This document shows positions 1 to 12,021 of a stretch of DNA of 64,000 nucleotides, piece by piece. The DNA is from Wyeomyia smithii (taxonomy: Eukaryota > Arthropoda > Insecta > Diptera > Culicidae). Position numbers and translations under genes: made by a program. Position 1 is the first letter of the stretch. Each line of letters starts with the position of its first letter. The notes below the pieces were generated by a model. The model was not told the origin of the DNA and did no database searches. It saw only the letters and a program-made list of their open reading frames with translations. The stretch is from assembly GCF_029784165.1 (NCBI RefSeq), contig NC_073695.1:104898255-104962254 (forward strand). Reading direction: 5' to 3'.

Positions 1-1649
1 TGACAACCTCTGATCATATCTCAACCAAAAAACCATTTTCATTTTAGTTGCCTGTCAGAGTGGTTTAGGGAAAACTGATAAGCTTTAGGATCATCTGATT
101 ACGATACATTTAGTGCTGAATTATTCAACTAAAAAGGGTGAGTCGAGAATTATTGCGACACCTTAGATTGTTTGGTAAATCGGTTATAGGGTAAAGAACG
201 GCTTAAGCAGTGGCACCTATTTTAATCAGTCAAGGGAAACGGGCCTCAACTCCTGCATTTTGATCAATATCGACAATTTTAATGATGTAAACGAAAACTT
301 TAATTGTCTAACTGTCTTACGAATATAAGAAATACTGTTAATCACAAAGAAATCTGCGAACAAACATCAACCGAAACAAATCAACCAAATTGCAGCCATT
401 CAGGCGCCTCTTCGGGTACTGAAAAAATCGCCGCGCACAGATGGCAAGTGTTAAAAATAGGTTCGAGGTGATTGGAATAGTGTCCCCCGATTGGTAATTT
501 TAACTGATTATTGTTAACTTTTGCTAACTTAGTTTTACAATCTGAAAACACGTTCTGAGAGAGAAAAAGATAGAGAACAGGTTGATATATTTAAGCTTGA
601 ATTTTACCCAACACATTTCGAGTATTTAGTCTCAATACACACGCGGCTCCTAAAGCTGCTTAGAATATGTTCCCTACCCTAATTATCACATAAAAATCAA
701 ATTTTTACTTCAGGTTACATACATCGGTCGATTTTTTGGATTGATTTTAGTAAATACTCGAGTTTTATCTACTTTCTCGCCAATAAAATTTCGTCCGTCG
801 TCTCTGCATAGATCATTCGATCGGACGGAGTTCAGAAAAGTATGGTGGGTTCTCATATCTTTTGGCACATAAATCGTAGATTTCGTGTAAGTTTGCGGAA
901 AAATTCGGCGACTTGTACGTTTACAAACTGGATGGTTTCTTAGCCTTCTGGACGAAACTTTGCAAAACATAAAGTTTTTTACCAGGTCTCACGTCTAAAT
1001 GTTCGGACTCCGCTTGAAATGAACGCTGACTCTTGGCACTATCAATCGTTAGTGGTTGTTTTCTCATGTCACGATGCAACAGCTCAGGATTTTTCATGTG
1101 AATGAACAAAATCCTCTCACGAACAGTTTTCCTATTTTCTTCTATCTCGACCAGAATCTCACTGACAACTGCAAAACTGAGCTTTCGCTCTCAAGGGCCT
1201 ATTTAAAAGGCACGGCATTTCCAATACCAAATGAAACCGTTGATTTGATAAATCAACCGTTTTCCACCATTTACATAGCATATGATTTAAGAGTGAAAAT
1301 CAGATAAGTTACTTCAAAAAGAAAGAAAAAACAACAGACAGGTTTATACAGGCCTACCTTATCACGATAGACTGAATTCACAGACATACATAAATTTTTC
1401 TGTTCGATTTTACTACATTGATTATCACATAACTGAAACATGCAAAAAATAGCAGCGTGCGGCGTTCCCGAAATTTCATAGTTTCGAGTTATATAGTAAT
1501 TTATTATTCAAAATTGTTGTGCTGCTCAGACGAAGAGGTGCCTAATGTGTGGCCGAGGTTAAGCTAATATTTCCACCGAACTTTATTGTCTACCGAAGGA
1601 ATTTGCTAGCCGAAGTTGTAAATATTTCAAACGCAACTGCGCACCTCTA
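1..1649. other. AT-rich stretch without a recognised gene
   Basis: Open frames here are shorter than 90 codons, lie on both strands and resemble no protein family I know. The minus-strand frames at 710-1109 overlap each other in different phases and look like chance frames or old decayed coding DNA. I see no RNA gene. The stretch ends at the 8-bp target duplication of the MITE at 1658. Confidence 0.5.
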
Positions 1650-1657
1650 CTCTCTAG

Positions 1658-2249
1658 TAGAGATGGTCGGGTTTCGGTTTTTCAAACCCGAAACCCGAAC
1701 CCGACCCGTACCCGTCGGGTTCGGGTCGGGTTCGGGTTTGAAAATTTTCGAAAGTGTCGGGTTCGGGTAGGGTTCGGGTTTGAAAATTTTTGAAGGTGTC
1801 GGGTACGGGTCGGGTTCGGGTTTGGTGGAAAAAAAATTGTCGGGTTCGGGTCGGGTTCGGGTTTGAAAGTGTCGGGTTTAGGTCTGAAAACCCGAAACCC
1901 GACTATATCAAATGAGCATTTTTATAAGATAATGATGTCTAATTTCATGCAACTGTAAAAATCACTAACATTTCAATACCATTCGAGGCTCAAAGTTTCA
2001 GGGCAACCTCGAATCGATACAAAAAATCGACCTCCCCAAAAAAAATCTCGGGTTCGGGTCGGGTTCGGGTTTCACAGTTTCGGGTTCGGGTCGGGTTCGG
2101 GTTTCACAAAAATAAAATTTTCGGGTTCGGGTCGGGTTCGGGTGTGATCGAAAAAAAAATTCTCGGGTTCGGGTCGGGTTTGATCGAAAAAAAAATCCCG
2201 GGTTCGGGTCGGGTACGGGTTTGAAAAAAGCCAAACCCGACCATCTCTA
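1658..2249. mobile_element. hAT-like MITE carrying a minisatellite core
   Basis: A 592-bp element is bounded by 17-bp perfect terminal inverted repeats (TAGAGATGGTCGGGTTT at 1658-1674, its complement at 2233-2249). It is flanked by identical 8-bp direct repeats CTCTCTAG at 1650-1657 and 2250-2257. An 8-bp target duplication is typical of hAT transposases. There is no transposase, so the copy is non-autonomous. Nearly all of the interior is built from GGGTTC/GGGTC units, mostly in one orientation on each half. The family name is unknown to me. Confidence 0.85.
1680..2225. repeat. GGGTTCGGGTC minisatellite inside the MITE
   Basis: Two blocks (about 1680-1895 and 2049-2225) consist of units alternating GGGTTC and GGGTC, with A/T-rich spacers such as TTTGAAAATTTTCGAAAG. 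Between them lies about 150 bp of unique sequence. Several open frames across the blocks encode Pro-Asp-Pro-Asn or Thr-Arg-Pro repeats and are artefacts of the repeat. Confidence 0.85.
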
Positions 2250-2257
2250 CTCTCTAG

Positions 2258-4771
2258 ACACCCGCTGGCAGGTGAAGCACTCATTCCTATTTTTGAAGCA
2301 TTTTTCATGTTTGCTACAACCGCTGTCTGTTTGAATATAAGAGATTTTTCTTGTCAGGTTTGCAGGATGGCTTTTGCTCTCTTAGCTCCCTACAGCAGCA
2401 GTGCAAATTCTTTAACAGCTGGTAGAGAGCATGATTTCTGTGCTCATTGAGCATGACGTACCTATGTTTTCCAGCTTTCTCTCGTACGGAATATGTAATG
2501 AATGTCTAAAAGTAGCCAACGCAAGCAAAGTGTAGCAACCCCGCTCCTCCTGTCGTTCACAGATTTAACGTCTTGGGAAGCTACGATATTCGCATCACAT
2601 ATTGTACACTATTCCCGATTCTTTGACGAAATTAAACATTTTCCTAGAGCTGAGGAAAACTTTCTGTTTATTTATGATGAGCTCCGTGCCGTAATACATT
2701 TGACCTGTCTCGGCATGGAATTGACGAGAACGATATTTGTTACATATGCTCAATGCGTGCCTTGAATGAGAAGGAAATACATATAGGTAATACCGACAAA
2801 GAGTAGCAAGCTTACTTGCTTTGTATTGTTCTTGATGAGAATTACAATGCAGACAATTTTACAGTCTGGTTTAGTAAAAATCTGCTGCTTGTTGGAAACA
2901 ATAATAATGTTAATTATAATTATAGTTGCTCTCTTTACAGCTCGATTTTTTTTATCCTGAAATTGTTATTCTTAAATCCAAGCTTGAAAACCATCCTTCT
3001 TGTTATCAAAACTAATTGACAACCTACAAGAAAAAAACTTTCTTTAGAAGCCTCCCTCATATTAGCATGTTTCTTATTACTGTAGCTATAACCATCATTA
3101 TCACCGGCATCTCCGACGTCAGTTGTCGCGCCTCGTTTGACATTTTTCGGTTGACTGACAAAGATTCTAATAGCGCAGAAAAATATTGGTTGAGATGAAG
3201 AGGCACAAAAATCTATGCAAATGGCGGATCAACATCACCTACGTTCATCCCGTGCCCTTCAATCTGTGAGTACAGAAAGGTAGCGCGTATTCATGGACTT
3301 TCTACATTTTGCATGAACCGGCATAGAACGGTTCATATAAACTGATAGTAAATTCGAGCTTACCCACAAAAGAAAAAACCTTACAAAACGTTTCATAAAC
3401 ATACGTTGTTCTGAAACATTCATTATATATTACGTATTATGATTTATATTAAGATGTTGAGTGAAGTGTGTTTTTCACGACATCAATATTTATTCTCACT
3501 TTGTAAGCAACCTAATATATGCGTTTCGACACAACTTTTTAGCGAGCCTTTTTCGGAAAATTGTCGGTGTGGCTGTTTAATATGTATTAAGCTGCGTTTA
3601 AGCGACAGCACCTACCGCCTAATAACAGCAATTGATTCTGTCGTCTGAATGACGACTGCATTCTTCCAGTGTTCATATTGGCGGTTGACAATTAAAATTA
3701 CATAAAACGCTTCAACATTAGCATGAGCAGGTCGTTATGGTTGGGTAGATCGTAAACCGGTTAACAGTTTGTTTTGATATGATTAGCAAATACGTTTGCG
3801 TCAGTCCACGTACAGTATTCCGCTTTTATGGATTGGAAATGATAGACTAACAACAAATCGTCGACTTAAAGCGCAATATTTTTCCATCTATCATCTAATG
3901 TCACCATATGCTGGCATCCCAATCCGCAATTAGTAAGAAATTCGAAACGGAAAGATAAATACATACACGCACAGTAGCAACCTACACATTTTTATAATCT
4001 CGATTAATGCAACTTTCCGACTAATCAATGTGCGCTTATATTGGTATTCTGGTGCGCTGGTGATTATACCCCTCTCGCTCTACTGACTGGAGTCTGTTTT
4101 GGCAAGGTCGAGTGCAAACAATTATTCATCACTGTCAGACCTTGGATCTTGTATCGCAACGAAGCAATTGACCATGTACCCCAATCGAAAATGTATTGAG
4201 TCGTCAACCGGTACGGCCTGCTATCGCTGTCCCTATACAGACAGGTCAGTTTTTTTTGTTTCTTTCTACCCAAAGATGGTAATCAGCGGTGTACTAATTT
4301 ATACTGCAAATATTGTGTTGTTCCCAAGTAGCGAAATAATTGTGGCTGATGACGTTTTTATATGCCTTTCAATTAGAAATTTATTCAAATCGTTATTTCA
4401 AATCTAAAATTTCTGATAAGATTGAAAACCAAGAGACAAAGCCAAATTAGAGTTTATAACCTTACACTGCAAAAAAAGCTGTCGCTAACGAAGGTGTATT
4501 TCCAAAACTTATGTCGTGCATTAAACAATGATTTTAGATTATATAAGTATCCAGTCTATTTTTAAAATCGATCTAAATATATTAATTTGTAATCCAGATC
4601 AAGAAATAATGATAAACAGAAGTAGTTGACTTTACTATATTATTGCTCGAGCGAAGAAATTCACAGACGCTAGTGAAACGAACTTGAACGAAAACATTTG
4701 CAATGGATATGCTAATACCACAGACTAACAGACAAAACACTTTGAATAAATTATAGTTCGAATTATACCAG
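2258..4771. other. Intergenic, no recognised gene
   Basis: The longest frames (2502-2765 and 4099-4407, plus strand) are 87 and 102 codons. They show no domain, no convincing splice partners and no codon bias. I could identify neither RNA genes nor clear repeat ends here. Confidence 0.45.
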
Positions 4772-4773
4772 TA

Positions 4774-6276
4774 CCGTCTGCCGGGGTGAGATTAAGTCAC
4801 GGGGGTGAGATTAAGCCAAAACGGGAAATGTTTGTATGTTAAATTACTTGAGATTTCTAGAACCTAATACCTCAAATTCAATACTTTATGGAACGTGACA
4901 TATTTATTCACAACTTCAAATATAATATAGATAATATCAGTGAACTGTTTCACTTAAATAATGTTTCAAAGTACAGGGTGAAAAACATGCGCAAATAACG
5001 CTATCCAAAAATGTCCAAGGCAAACCAACCCGTTCAAGAAATCTCATCAACTTACTGCTCAGTCGGTACGTTAGAATGTCGTCTTGAATATGTTGAGGAA
5101 ATATTATGCAATAAATCTGTTTTGGCTCATAAATTAATGTTTTTCCAAACTGTACACTTTTCGAGCCCTTTTGGAGTGAGATTGTGCCAAGCTATGATGA
5201 ACGGTACAACGTACGGAATTCATATTTACGACAAAATTATATCAGTATGCACCAAAACACTTGCATTGTTTACATAGGGTGTATTGTCTAGCCAAGGTAT
5301 TATTTGAAATAATGACTAAAAGCTTGAGAACAGTAAGCTAACAACTGTTAAATGGAAATTTACACTGACCTCCCCAGCTGGTCTCGAGGAACGATGGTGG
5401 CCTAACAAGCCAGTTGTCGTAGGTTCGAGTCTCGGTTCAGGAGAGACTGTTAGTGTCAGTAGGATCGTAGCGCTAGCCCCGCAATCGTCCTGTACACTCA
5501 ACAGTTGGCTGCGAAGTCTGTGTATAGTAAACAGAAGGTCAAGTTCCGAATCGGAATGTAGCACCAAGGCTTTGCTTTGCTTACACTGACTGATATTACT
5601 TATGGAATGTAACAAAATTTTGTACACCGATTCTATATTAACTGATGACTTTTTCAGCGAGGAAGGAGGGTTGCGGGTACGTTTCCAGCGGTTTTGAGAT
5701 CTCCAATGGAATATACAGTGGTCAATGACATATAATAATTGAAACGAAAAGTCTTCTCAGGCCTTATGTCCTAACGTTTTCTTTTTCTGAGCTACCTGAA
5801 GACGCCACTATGTGTATAGAGACTGTCTATAAGCCACGTTCTCATAATTGGTTACTCCAGATCATATCCAGTCATACATTTTTCTACAATTCATATGAAA
5901 CGTAGTTTCTGGTCAACCCCCTACAGCCCCTTAATAGTCCACGTTGTTTATGGTAGACCCTATATTTACTGTTTTATCATCTTATTCATGTGAATAATTC
6001 GTTGATACACTACTGTTCATTTTTCAGGTATTAATGTCAACTTTTTGTTTTTGGCACAATCTCACCCCATAGAAGGGGTCAGATTAGGCCAAAGTTCATT
6101 AAATTCTAGCAAAATTATAGTTTATTGTAACTTAACCATATTTGCGGCAGTCGTTAACTAAACATTTAAGTGTGCATTGACGTGATTTGGATCAAACTCT
6201 TTGCCTAAATGTGTACATTACAAGCTAAGGAACAAAAATGTATCCTTATTTGGCACAATCTCACCCCGGCAAACGG
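4774..6276. mobile_element. TA-flanked MITE, family 1, with nested SINE
   Basis: The left end CCGTCTGCCGGGGTGAGATT (4774-4793) is the inverted complement of the right end near 6258-6276, with one mismatch near the tip. Both ends are bordered by TA (4772-4773 and 6277-6278). A second copy of the motif GGGGTGAGATTAAG follows at the left end, and CTCACCCC sites occur near 6062 and 6260. TA duplication points to the Tc1/mariner group. No transposase is present. The SINE at 5370-5580 interrupts it. Confidence 0.7.
5370..5580 (+). mobile_element. tRNA-derived SINE (Feilai-like), full copy
   Basis: A copy of about 211 bp is flanked by identical 10-bp repeats TTACACTGAC at 5360-5369 and 5581-5590. 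A tRNA-like head contains an A-box-like CTGGTCTCGAGG and a B-box-like GGTTCGAGTCT. A unique body follows, with a short TTTGCTTTGC tail. Related copies lie at 8968-9168, 13303-13472 and 47313-47460. The Feilai assignment is from general resemblance to Aedes SINEs and is not checked. Confidence 0.75.
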
Positions 6277-6447
6277 TACTTTATGTTAGTAACACTAGCA
6301 CCATCTGCAACCGTGTGCGCAAGACGCAGCGTATTCTTCAACGCAAGCGTACATGTGTCGAACTGGGAACCACAAAATATGAAATAAATAATACAAAATA
6401 TTGATTTCGCCGCCTCCAAGAACATAACCATACGTAGTACCTACTCC

Positions 6448-7992
6448 CAGCATAGCCTTCCATGTCGGTACACCTGGAGATCACCACAACAGACTGAAAC
6501 ACAAATCGATTACGTTTTGATTTGCGAAAGGCACTTCTCAGATATCATTGACGTCCGAGCCCATCGTGTCACAAACGTCGCGATCCTGACCACTGTCTCT
6601 GACGGTCAATATGCGCCGAAGACTTTCGGTTGTGAAGTTAAGGATACTATCAAGCAGCTCAAGAACAACAAATCATCTGGAAAGGATGGCATCGCAGCGG
6701 AACTTATCAAGCTGGGCTCGGAAAGGTTGGCTTCATGTCTGCATCAGCTGATAGTCAGGATCTGGGACACAGAACAGCTACCGGAGAAGTGGAAGAAGGG
6801 AGTAATATGCCCAATATACAAGAAGGGTGATAAGTTAAAATGTGAGAACTACCGAGCGATCACGATTCTCAACGCAGCCTACAAAGGGCTTTCGCAGATT
6901 ATCTTTCGCCGTCTCTCGCCGCTAGCTCGAAAGGTTGTGGGAAGTTATCAAGTCGGTTTTGTGGATGGGCGATCGACAACAGACCTAATCTTTACGCTGC
7001 GGCAGATCCTCCAAAAGTTTCGCGAATACCAAGTCCTCACGCGCCATCTATTCATCGATTTTTAGGCCGCTTACGATACTATCGACCTACAAACTATGGA
7101 AAGTTATTGACAACAATGGGTTCCCTGCGAAACTAACAAGACTGATTAAGTCTACGATGGATAGTGTACAATGCTGTGTTAAGTTTTCGAGTGCGGTATC
7201 AAACCCGTTTGAACTACGCAAGGGACTTCGACAAGGTAACGGTCTTTCCTGCCTACTGTTCAACATTGCGCTAGATAATGTTATGAAACGTGCGGCCTTC
7301 AACATGCGAGGCACGAATAAATCCAGCCTCGCTCACGACATGGACCTTGTGAAGCAGAAAACGTTGGATTGAAGGTGAATACATCAAAGACCAAGTATCT
7401 GCTAGCAGGGGGAACCGAGTGCGATAGGGCCCGCATAGGCAGTAGCGTAGTGAACGACGGAGATCGAGGTTGTTGACCAAATGTGTACCTCGTATCATTA
7501 ATAACGTCAAATAGCAACTGAAGCAGAGAAATCCGCAAACGTACTTCACAAGACGTTGAGGATTTCACAAGACGTTGAAGTCTGGCAAACTCCGCCCCCG
7601 TACCAAGTGCACCATATACAAGACGCTCATAAGACCGGTAGTCCTCTACGGGTACGAGACATGGATAAAGCTCGAGGAGGACTTGCAAGCACTAGCCGTT
7701 TTCGAAAGACGCGTGCTTAAAACCATCTTCGGCGAAGTATGAGAATGAAGCTGTCGCATCTCTACGGCGAGCTTAATATCCAGAAAGTCGCTAAAGCTGG
7801 AAGGGTACACTGGGCGGGACATGTCGTAAGAATGCCGGACAACAATTGGTTGGATCAAGTGAAGCAAGATCTCGGAAATGTAGGACGCTCAAGAAACTGG
7901 AGACAAGCTGCCATAGACCGAGTGCGTTGGCGTAACATTGTGACGCAGGTGAAATCCTGAGGGATGTTTCACCAGGAAAGTAGGTAAGTAAA
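6448..7992 (+). mobile_element. Decayed RTE-clade LINE fragment
   Basis: Translated pieces match the RTE copy at 14309-17097. An endonuclease tail (TWRS, then QIDYVLI, HFSDI) is fused directly to the RT start at about 6650, so the linker between the two domains is deleted. RT follows with motifs KSSGKDGIAAELIK, CPIYKKGDK, YRAITILNAAYK and HLFIDF. A stop TAG at 7063 and several frameshifts break the frame, and the FADD active-site region is lost near 7330. C-terminal pieces (VHWAGHVVRMPD at about 7800) run to 7960. The 3' tail GGTAAGTAA matches the tail of the other copy. It is non-functional. Confidence 0.8.
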
Positions 7993-8324
7993 ATGTACAG
8001 GCTTTAGAAACGCGATGCGGTTTTTTAGCAGTTGCATTTTTCGTTTTGAAAACGTTTTTCACGAAATTATCATTTAAAGTTTCTGTTGAACAGGAACAGT
8101 TTTAGATGAATAATGCCCAGTATGAACAGGTTAAAACACAACTAATCTTTACTTTAATGTATTCAATCAAGGTTAAGAGATTATATAAAACAATGAAATG
8201 TATTGCAAACCATAAATTTGTATTTTTTCTTCATCGAACAAAAAGGTTTTTTGGGTCTTATCAACCAATAAGACCTTCTTCAATCAAAATTATCATTGTT
8301 CTTCACGAGTCAACAGAGTAAGTA

Positions 8325-9309
8325 CCGTGGAATGGGGTGAAATAGATCAGTGGGGTGAAGTTGATCACCTGAAAAATCGTGATACAAAATACTAATCAAA
8401 TAATACTGATCTTACAACACTAGGCAATGTTTACGTGTCCTAAAATGCAACTTTTGCAAGATTCACATACCTGTCAAAGTTAACCGTTGCATGCCCGGTG
8501 TAATTTTACATATTTTCGAAAAATGATTCTACCTCAGTCAAAGCTCAATCAAATCTGATCGAATAAGTTTCCAAATAACAATAAAAAGTTCTGAATCTAC
8601 TTAAAGTAATCTTAACTGAGGGTTAATCACGTTAAGTTTGAAGAATTGAGTAAAGTATGATAAAAGCCCAAAAAATATAATTTTCAACAATGACCATTAA
8701 ACCATTAAGGTAATACTTATGAATTTGCAGAAACCGAATTGAAATCGACCTAACGATGATCAAATGAGAGCAAATTTAGCAAAATGAGCTCGTGAACCAA
8801 AATGAATAAATACCTGAACCTGAAATATCGTTACTTTCGTTTCCAAACTACCCTTGATTGATATTTTTCAGTTCATAAATAATCGTTTATCATGAGCATA
8901 TCGAAAAAAGCACAGAATACAATAGAATGTATGGATTTAAAGGGTGATCAATTTCACACCGAGATTTACCACAAGTCACAAGGCCTAACAAGCCAGCCGT
9001 CGTAGGTTCGAGTCTCGGCTCGGGAGAGACTGTTAGTGTCAGTAGGATCGTAGCGTTAGCCCCGCAATTGTCCTGTACACTAAACAGTCGGCTGCGAAGT
9101 CTATGTATAAATAAACAGAAGGTCAAGTTCCGAATCGGAATGTAGCACCAAGGCTTCGCTTTGCTTTGCAATTTCACCCCGATTTATCTCATAGATAACC
9201 TTATAGAATTCTCGAATTTATTTCATGAAGTAGACGATAGAAATTTCACCTACAACCATAGAGGTTTTCTAGAGCACATACCAGTACTTGTTTTCACACC
9301 GTTCCATGG
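8325..9309. mobile_element. TA-flanked MITE, family 2, with nested SINE
   Basis: The left end CCGTGGAATGGGGTGAAATA (8325-8344) is matched in inverted orientation by ACACCGTTCCATGG at 9296-9309, and TA borders both sides (8323-8324, 9310-9311). It aligns along its length with the copy at 11012-11846, including GATCAATTTCAC near the right end. It is split by the SINE at 8968-9168. There is no coding capacity. Confidence 0.75.
8968..9168 (+). mobile_element. tRNA-derived SINE nested in a MITE
   Basis: The head has the B-box-like GGTTCGAGTCT at 9004-9014 and the same body as the copy at 5370, ending in CGCTTTGCTTTG. The host MITE sequence CAATTTCAC is present on both sides (8949-8957 and 9169-9177). 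The related MITE at 11012-11846 has this site unoccupied, so insertion of the SINE into the MITE is directly visible. The exact 5' edge is uncertain by about 10 bp. Confidence 0.75.
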
Positions 9310-9311
9310 TA

Positions 9312-11009
9312 CAAGTGGTTCTCTGACAGTCTTAAGACCGAAAATAAATACCCCTACTATTGATTTCTGTAGAGGACCAACGCAAACAGTAACTGGAGAC
9401 TAGCCAATCTAATTTTCCGATCTAGGTCATATATGTGATAAGTTTAGCTCAATAAAATGTATGTTTCTTCCTTTCGGTTCATTATTTGGTATTATAGTTC
9501 TATACTCAATGTCTCCTGAATGATAAAACAAAGTAGTTCGAAAAACTTTTAACTTCACCAGAAAAGTTTTTATAAAATATAAAAATGTATAAAAAAAATC
9601 GTTGCAATTATCCATCTTTGGATGCCAGAAAATAAAGTTTTTTCAACGATAAATTAGTAAACTATTGTATAAAAGATTAAAGGAAAGTTCAACTTCAGGT
9701 ATGACGATTTTATCATTATCATATAAAATGATACATTGAATCTCATAATTTTACATTTCCATGAATGACCTCTAAATGAGGAATAAAATTTTTCAAATCT
9801 TTTCCGACAATTTCCCGGAAAAGCAAACAATAAATATCCCAATTTATTCGGACATCACCTGCTCCGAGAATTCGAAGTTATTATTTGACTTTGTTGTGGG
9901 ATATTTTTAACAGTTCGAACAAAGACAATTGAAAAATTAAAAAAAAAATGCAGAGAGGAGAAAAGTTACAAAATCATCATTATTATAACTTTTGAGTAAT
10001 GACCGAAAAATTGCCCACAGGGGTTTGTTTGGAGAACTATACAAAAACAGACGACAGAGCTTAAACAAGACCATAAGGCTAATGACATACTGAGGCGTCA
10101 AATGAAGCGAAGGGTTGAGCGTATGAGAAGCGGAACAAACAGAAACGTTGGGTGAAGCTTCCTATGACATACTGGAGCGAGCGTCGCAAATGCGTTGTGT
10201 TGTCATATTCCTAGATTCCATTAGCGGTTTTGTTTGAAGGGATTATGAATTCGTCCAATGAAAATTGTTTTGCTTGTTCAAGCACGGTAAATTACGGTTT
10301 TAGTAAACATAGAGATTTTTTTATGAAATAAAATAATATTTCTGAAGTGAGGTGCGCTACAGACGTAGTAAAAAGTATAAGAAATTATTCAACTAGTTTA
10401 TAATATCTGTTAGGCTTTGAATAACACATGATATCATTCATAAATGGAGGGTTTAACACGACAATTATGTGTGGTCAAATAATCGAATACGCCTGCGAAA
10501 ACGCTCACAATATTTAAATTAAAAATACAATAATCAATTATTTTTGTATATTAGTAAACCAGCCTTGAGATACAAGTAACTGGTTTCATTCAAATTAGTC
10601 ACGAACGCACCCGTCTATAGGTATGCTCGATTGGTGATGATCGCGCGCCTGATTCTGCGGCAGATGATTTCGACTTGATGCGAAGAATGCGGATACACAA
10701 AAACAAAAACAAAACTTACGACAGTTCAAGCAAGAATCTACTCCAATGGAGTAAAGCGAAAGAAACACAAACAAGAACGACTCGAAAAACAACTATTTTT
10801 TCCAGTGGAAACTTGTTTTTGACATTCTTTTTTTGCTGCTACTTCTTTATCGAAATGATATCTTTTAGCTCTTTCTCGTGGAACGATTGAATTTGTGTAT
10901 AAATGGCATCTCACCAACACTCATAAACGTGTGCGTTTGAGGTACAATACGTTTAATAGAGTGACCGGTCGATAGTCTACATTTATCCACACTTCTTATA
11001 CCAACATGG
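9312..11009. other. AT-rich intergenic, no recognised gene
   Basis: Only frames of 80 codons or fewer are found, with low-complexity A/T or Lys-rich content (for example 10675-10890). No element ends with matching duplications were found. Confidence 0.45.
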
Positions 11010-11011
11010 TA

Positions 11012-11846
11012 CCGTGGAATGGGGTGAAATTGATCAGTGGGGTGAAATTTATCACCTGAAAATCGTGATAAAAAATACTAATTAAAAGATATTGCTCTTA
11101 CAACACTAGGCAATGTTAACGTGTCTTTAAACGCAACTTTTGCATGATTCACATACCTGTCAAAGTTAACCCTTGCATGCCCGGTGCAATTTTCATATTT
11201 TCGAAAAATTCTTCTAACCTCGATCCTCAAACCTCAATCAAATTTGAACAAACAAGTTTCAATATAACTAATAATAAATAAAAAAAAGTATTGAATTTAC
11301 CTAAAGTAATCTTAGTTGAAGGTTAATTACGTTAAAAGCTCAAAAAATGTAATTTTCAACAATGATCATTCCATACCATTAAAGAAATACTGATGAATTC
11401 GCAGGAAACCACAAAGATTTTAATTTCAGAGCTAGTTTTTGAGCTTTTGCAACAAACCGAATTGAAATCGGTCTAACGAAGATCAAATAAGAGCAAATTT
11501 AGCAAGTGAACCAAAATAAACAAATTTTAACCTGAAATATCGTTATTTTCGTTTCCAAACTAGCTGTAAATGATATTTTTCAGCACAGAAATCATCATTT
11601 ATCTTAAGCATATCGAAAAAAAAGCACATTGCCAAAAGAATGTATGGATTTCAATGGTGATCAATTTCACCCCAATTTACCTCATAGTACCTTATAGAAT
11701 TATCGAATTTATTTCATGCAGTAGACGATAGAAATTTCACCAATAGCCATAGAGGTTTACTGGAGCACATACCAGTACTAATTTTAAAATTATACTATTT
11801 CGGGAAAAATGTTATAAAAATTGATCAATTTCACCCCGTTCCATGG
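11012..11846. mobile_element. TA-flanked MITE, family 2, uninterrupted copy
   Basis: Imperfect terminal inverted repeats of about 28 bp are present: CCGTGGAATGGGGTGAAATT at the left and, inverted, CCATGGAACGGGGTGAAATT at the right. TA borders both ends (11010-11011, 11847-11848). A GGGGTGAAAT motif is repeated just inside the left end. It is a sister of the copy at 8325-9309 but lacks the SINE. No open frame of note. Confidence 0.8.
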
Positions 11847-12021
11847 TACTAAAATAATAACAAATTCTGGATTGATATGACTGGTTATGCGTAGTCATGA
11901 ATTACAAGATTGTATTTCAAGTGAATACTTTGATTTCATTCCGAGTCTTATCAGCAAGGAGTTTAACCTTTTAACCTTTTTTTATTAGTTTTTAGATCGA
12001 TGGCCAATATTTTATCACATA

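Noticed and set aside
710..1109. Two minus-strand frames that might be pieces of a processed pseudogene
   Set aside because: I could not match them to any family, and the frames do not join sensibly.
1680..2225. Interstitial telomere-like repeat
   Set aside because: The GGGTTC/GGGTC units lie within MITE ends with a target duplication, and mosquitoes do not use this as a telomere repeat.
1998..2308. Overlapping minus-strand frames rich in Pro, Asn, Arg and Thr
   Set aside because: They are translations of the GGGTTC/GGGTC minisatellite inside the MITE, open in more than one phase.
5390..5440. Possible tRNA gene from A/B-box-like motifs
   Set aside because: No cloverleaf can be drawn, and the sequence continues into a SINE body with target duplications.
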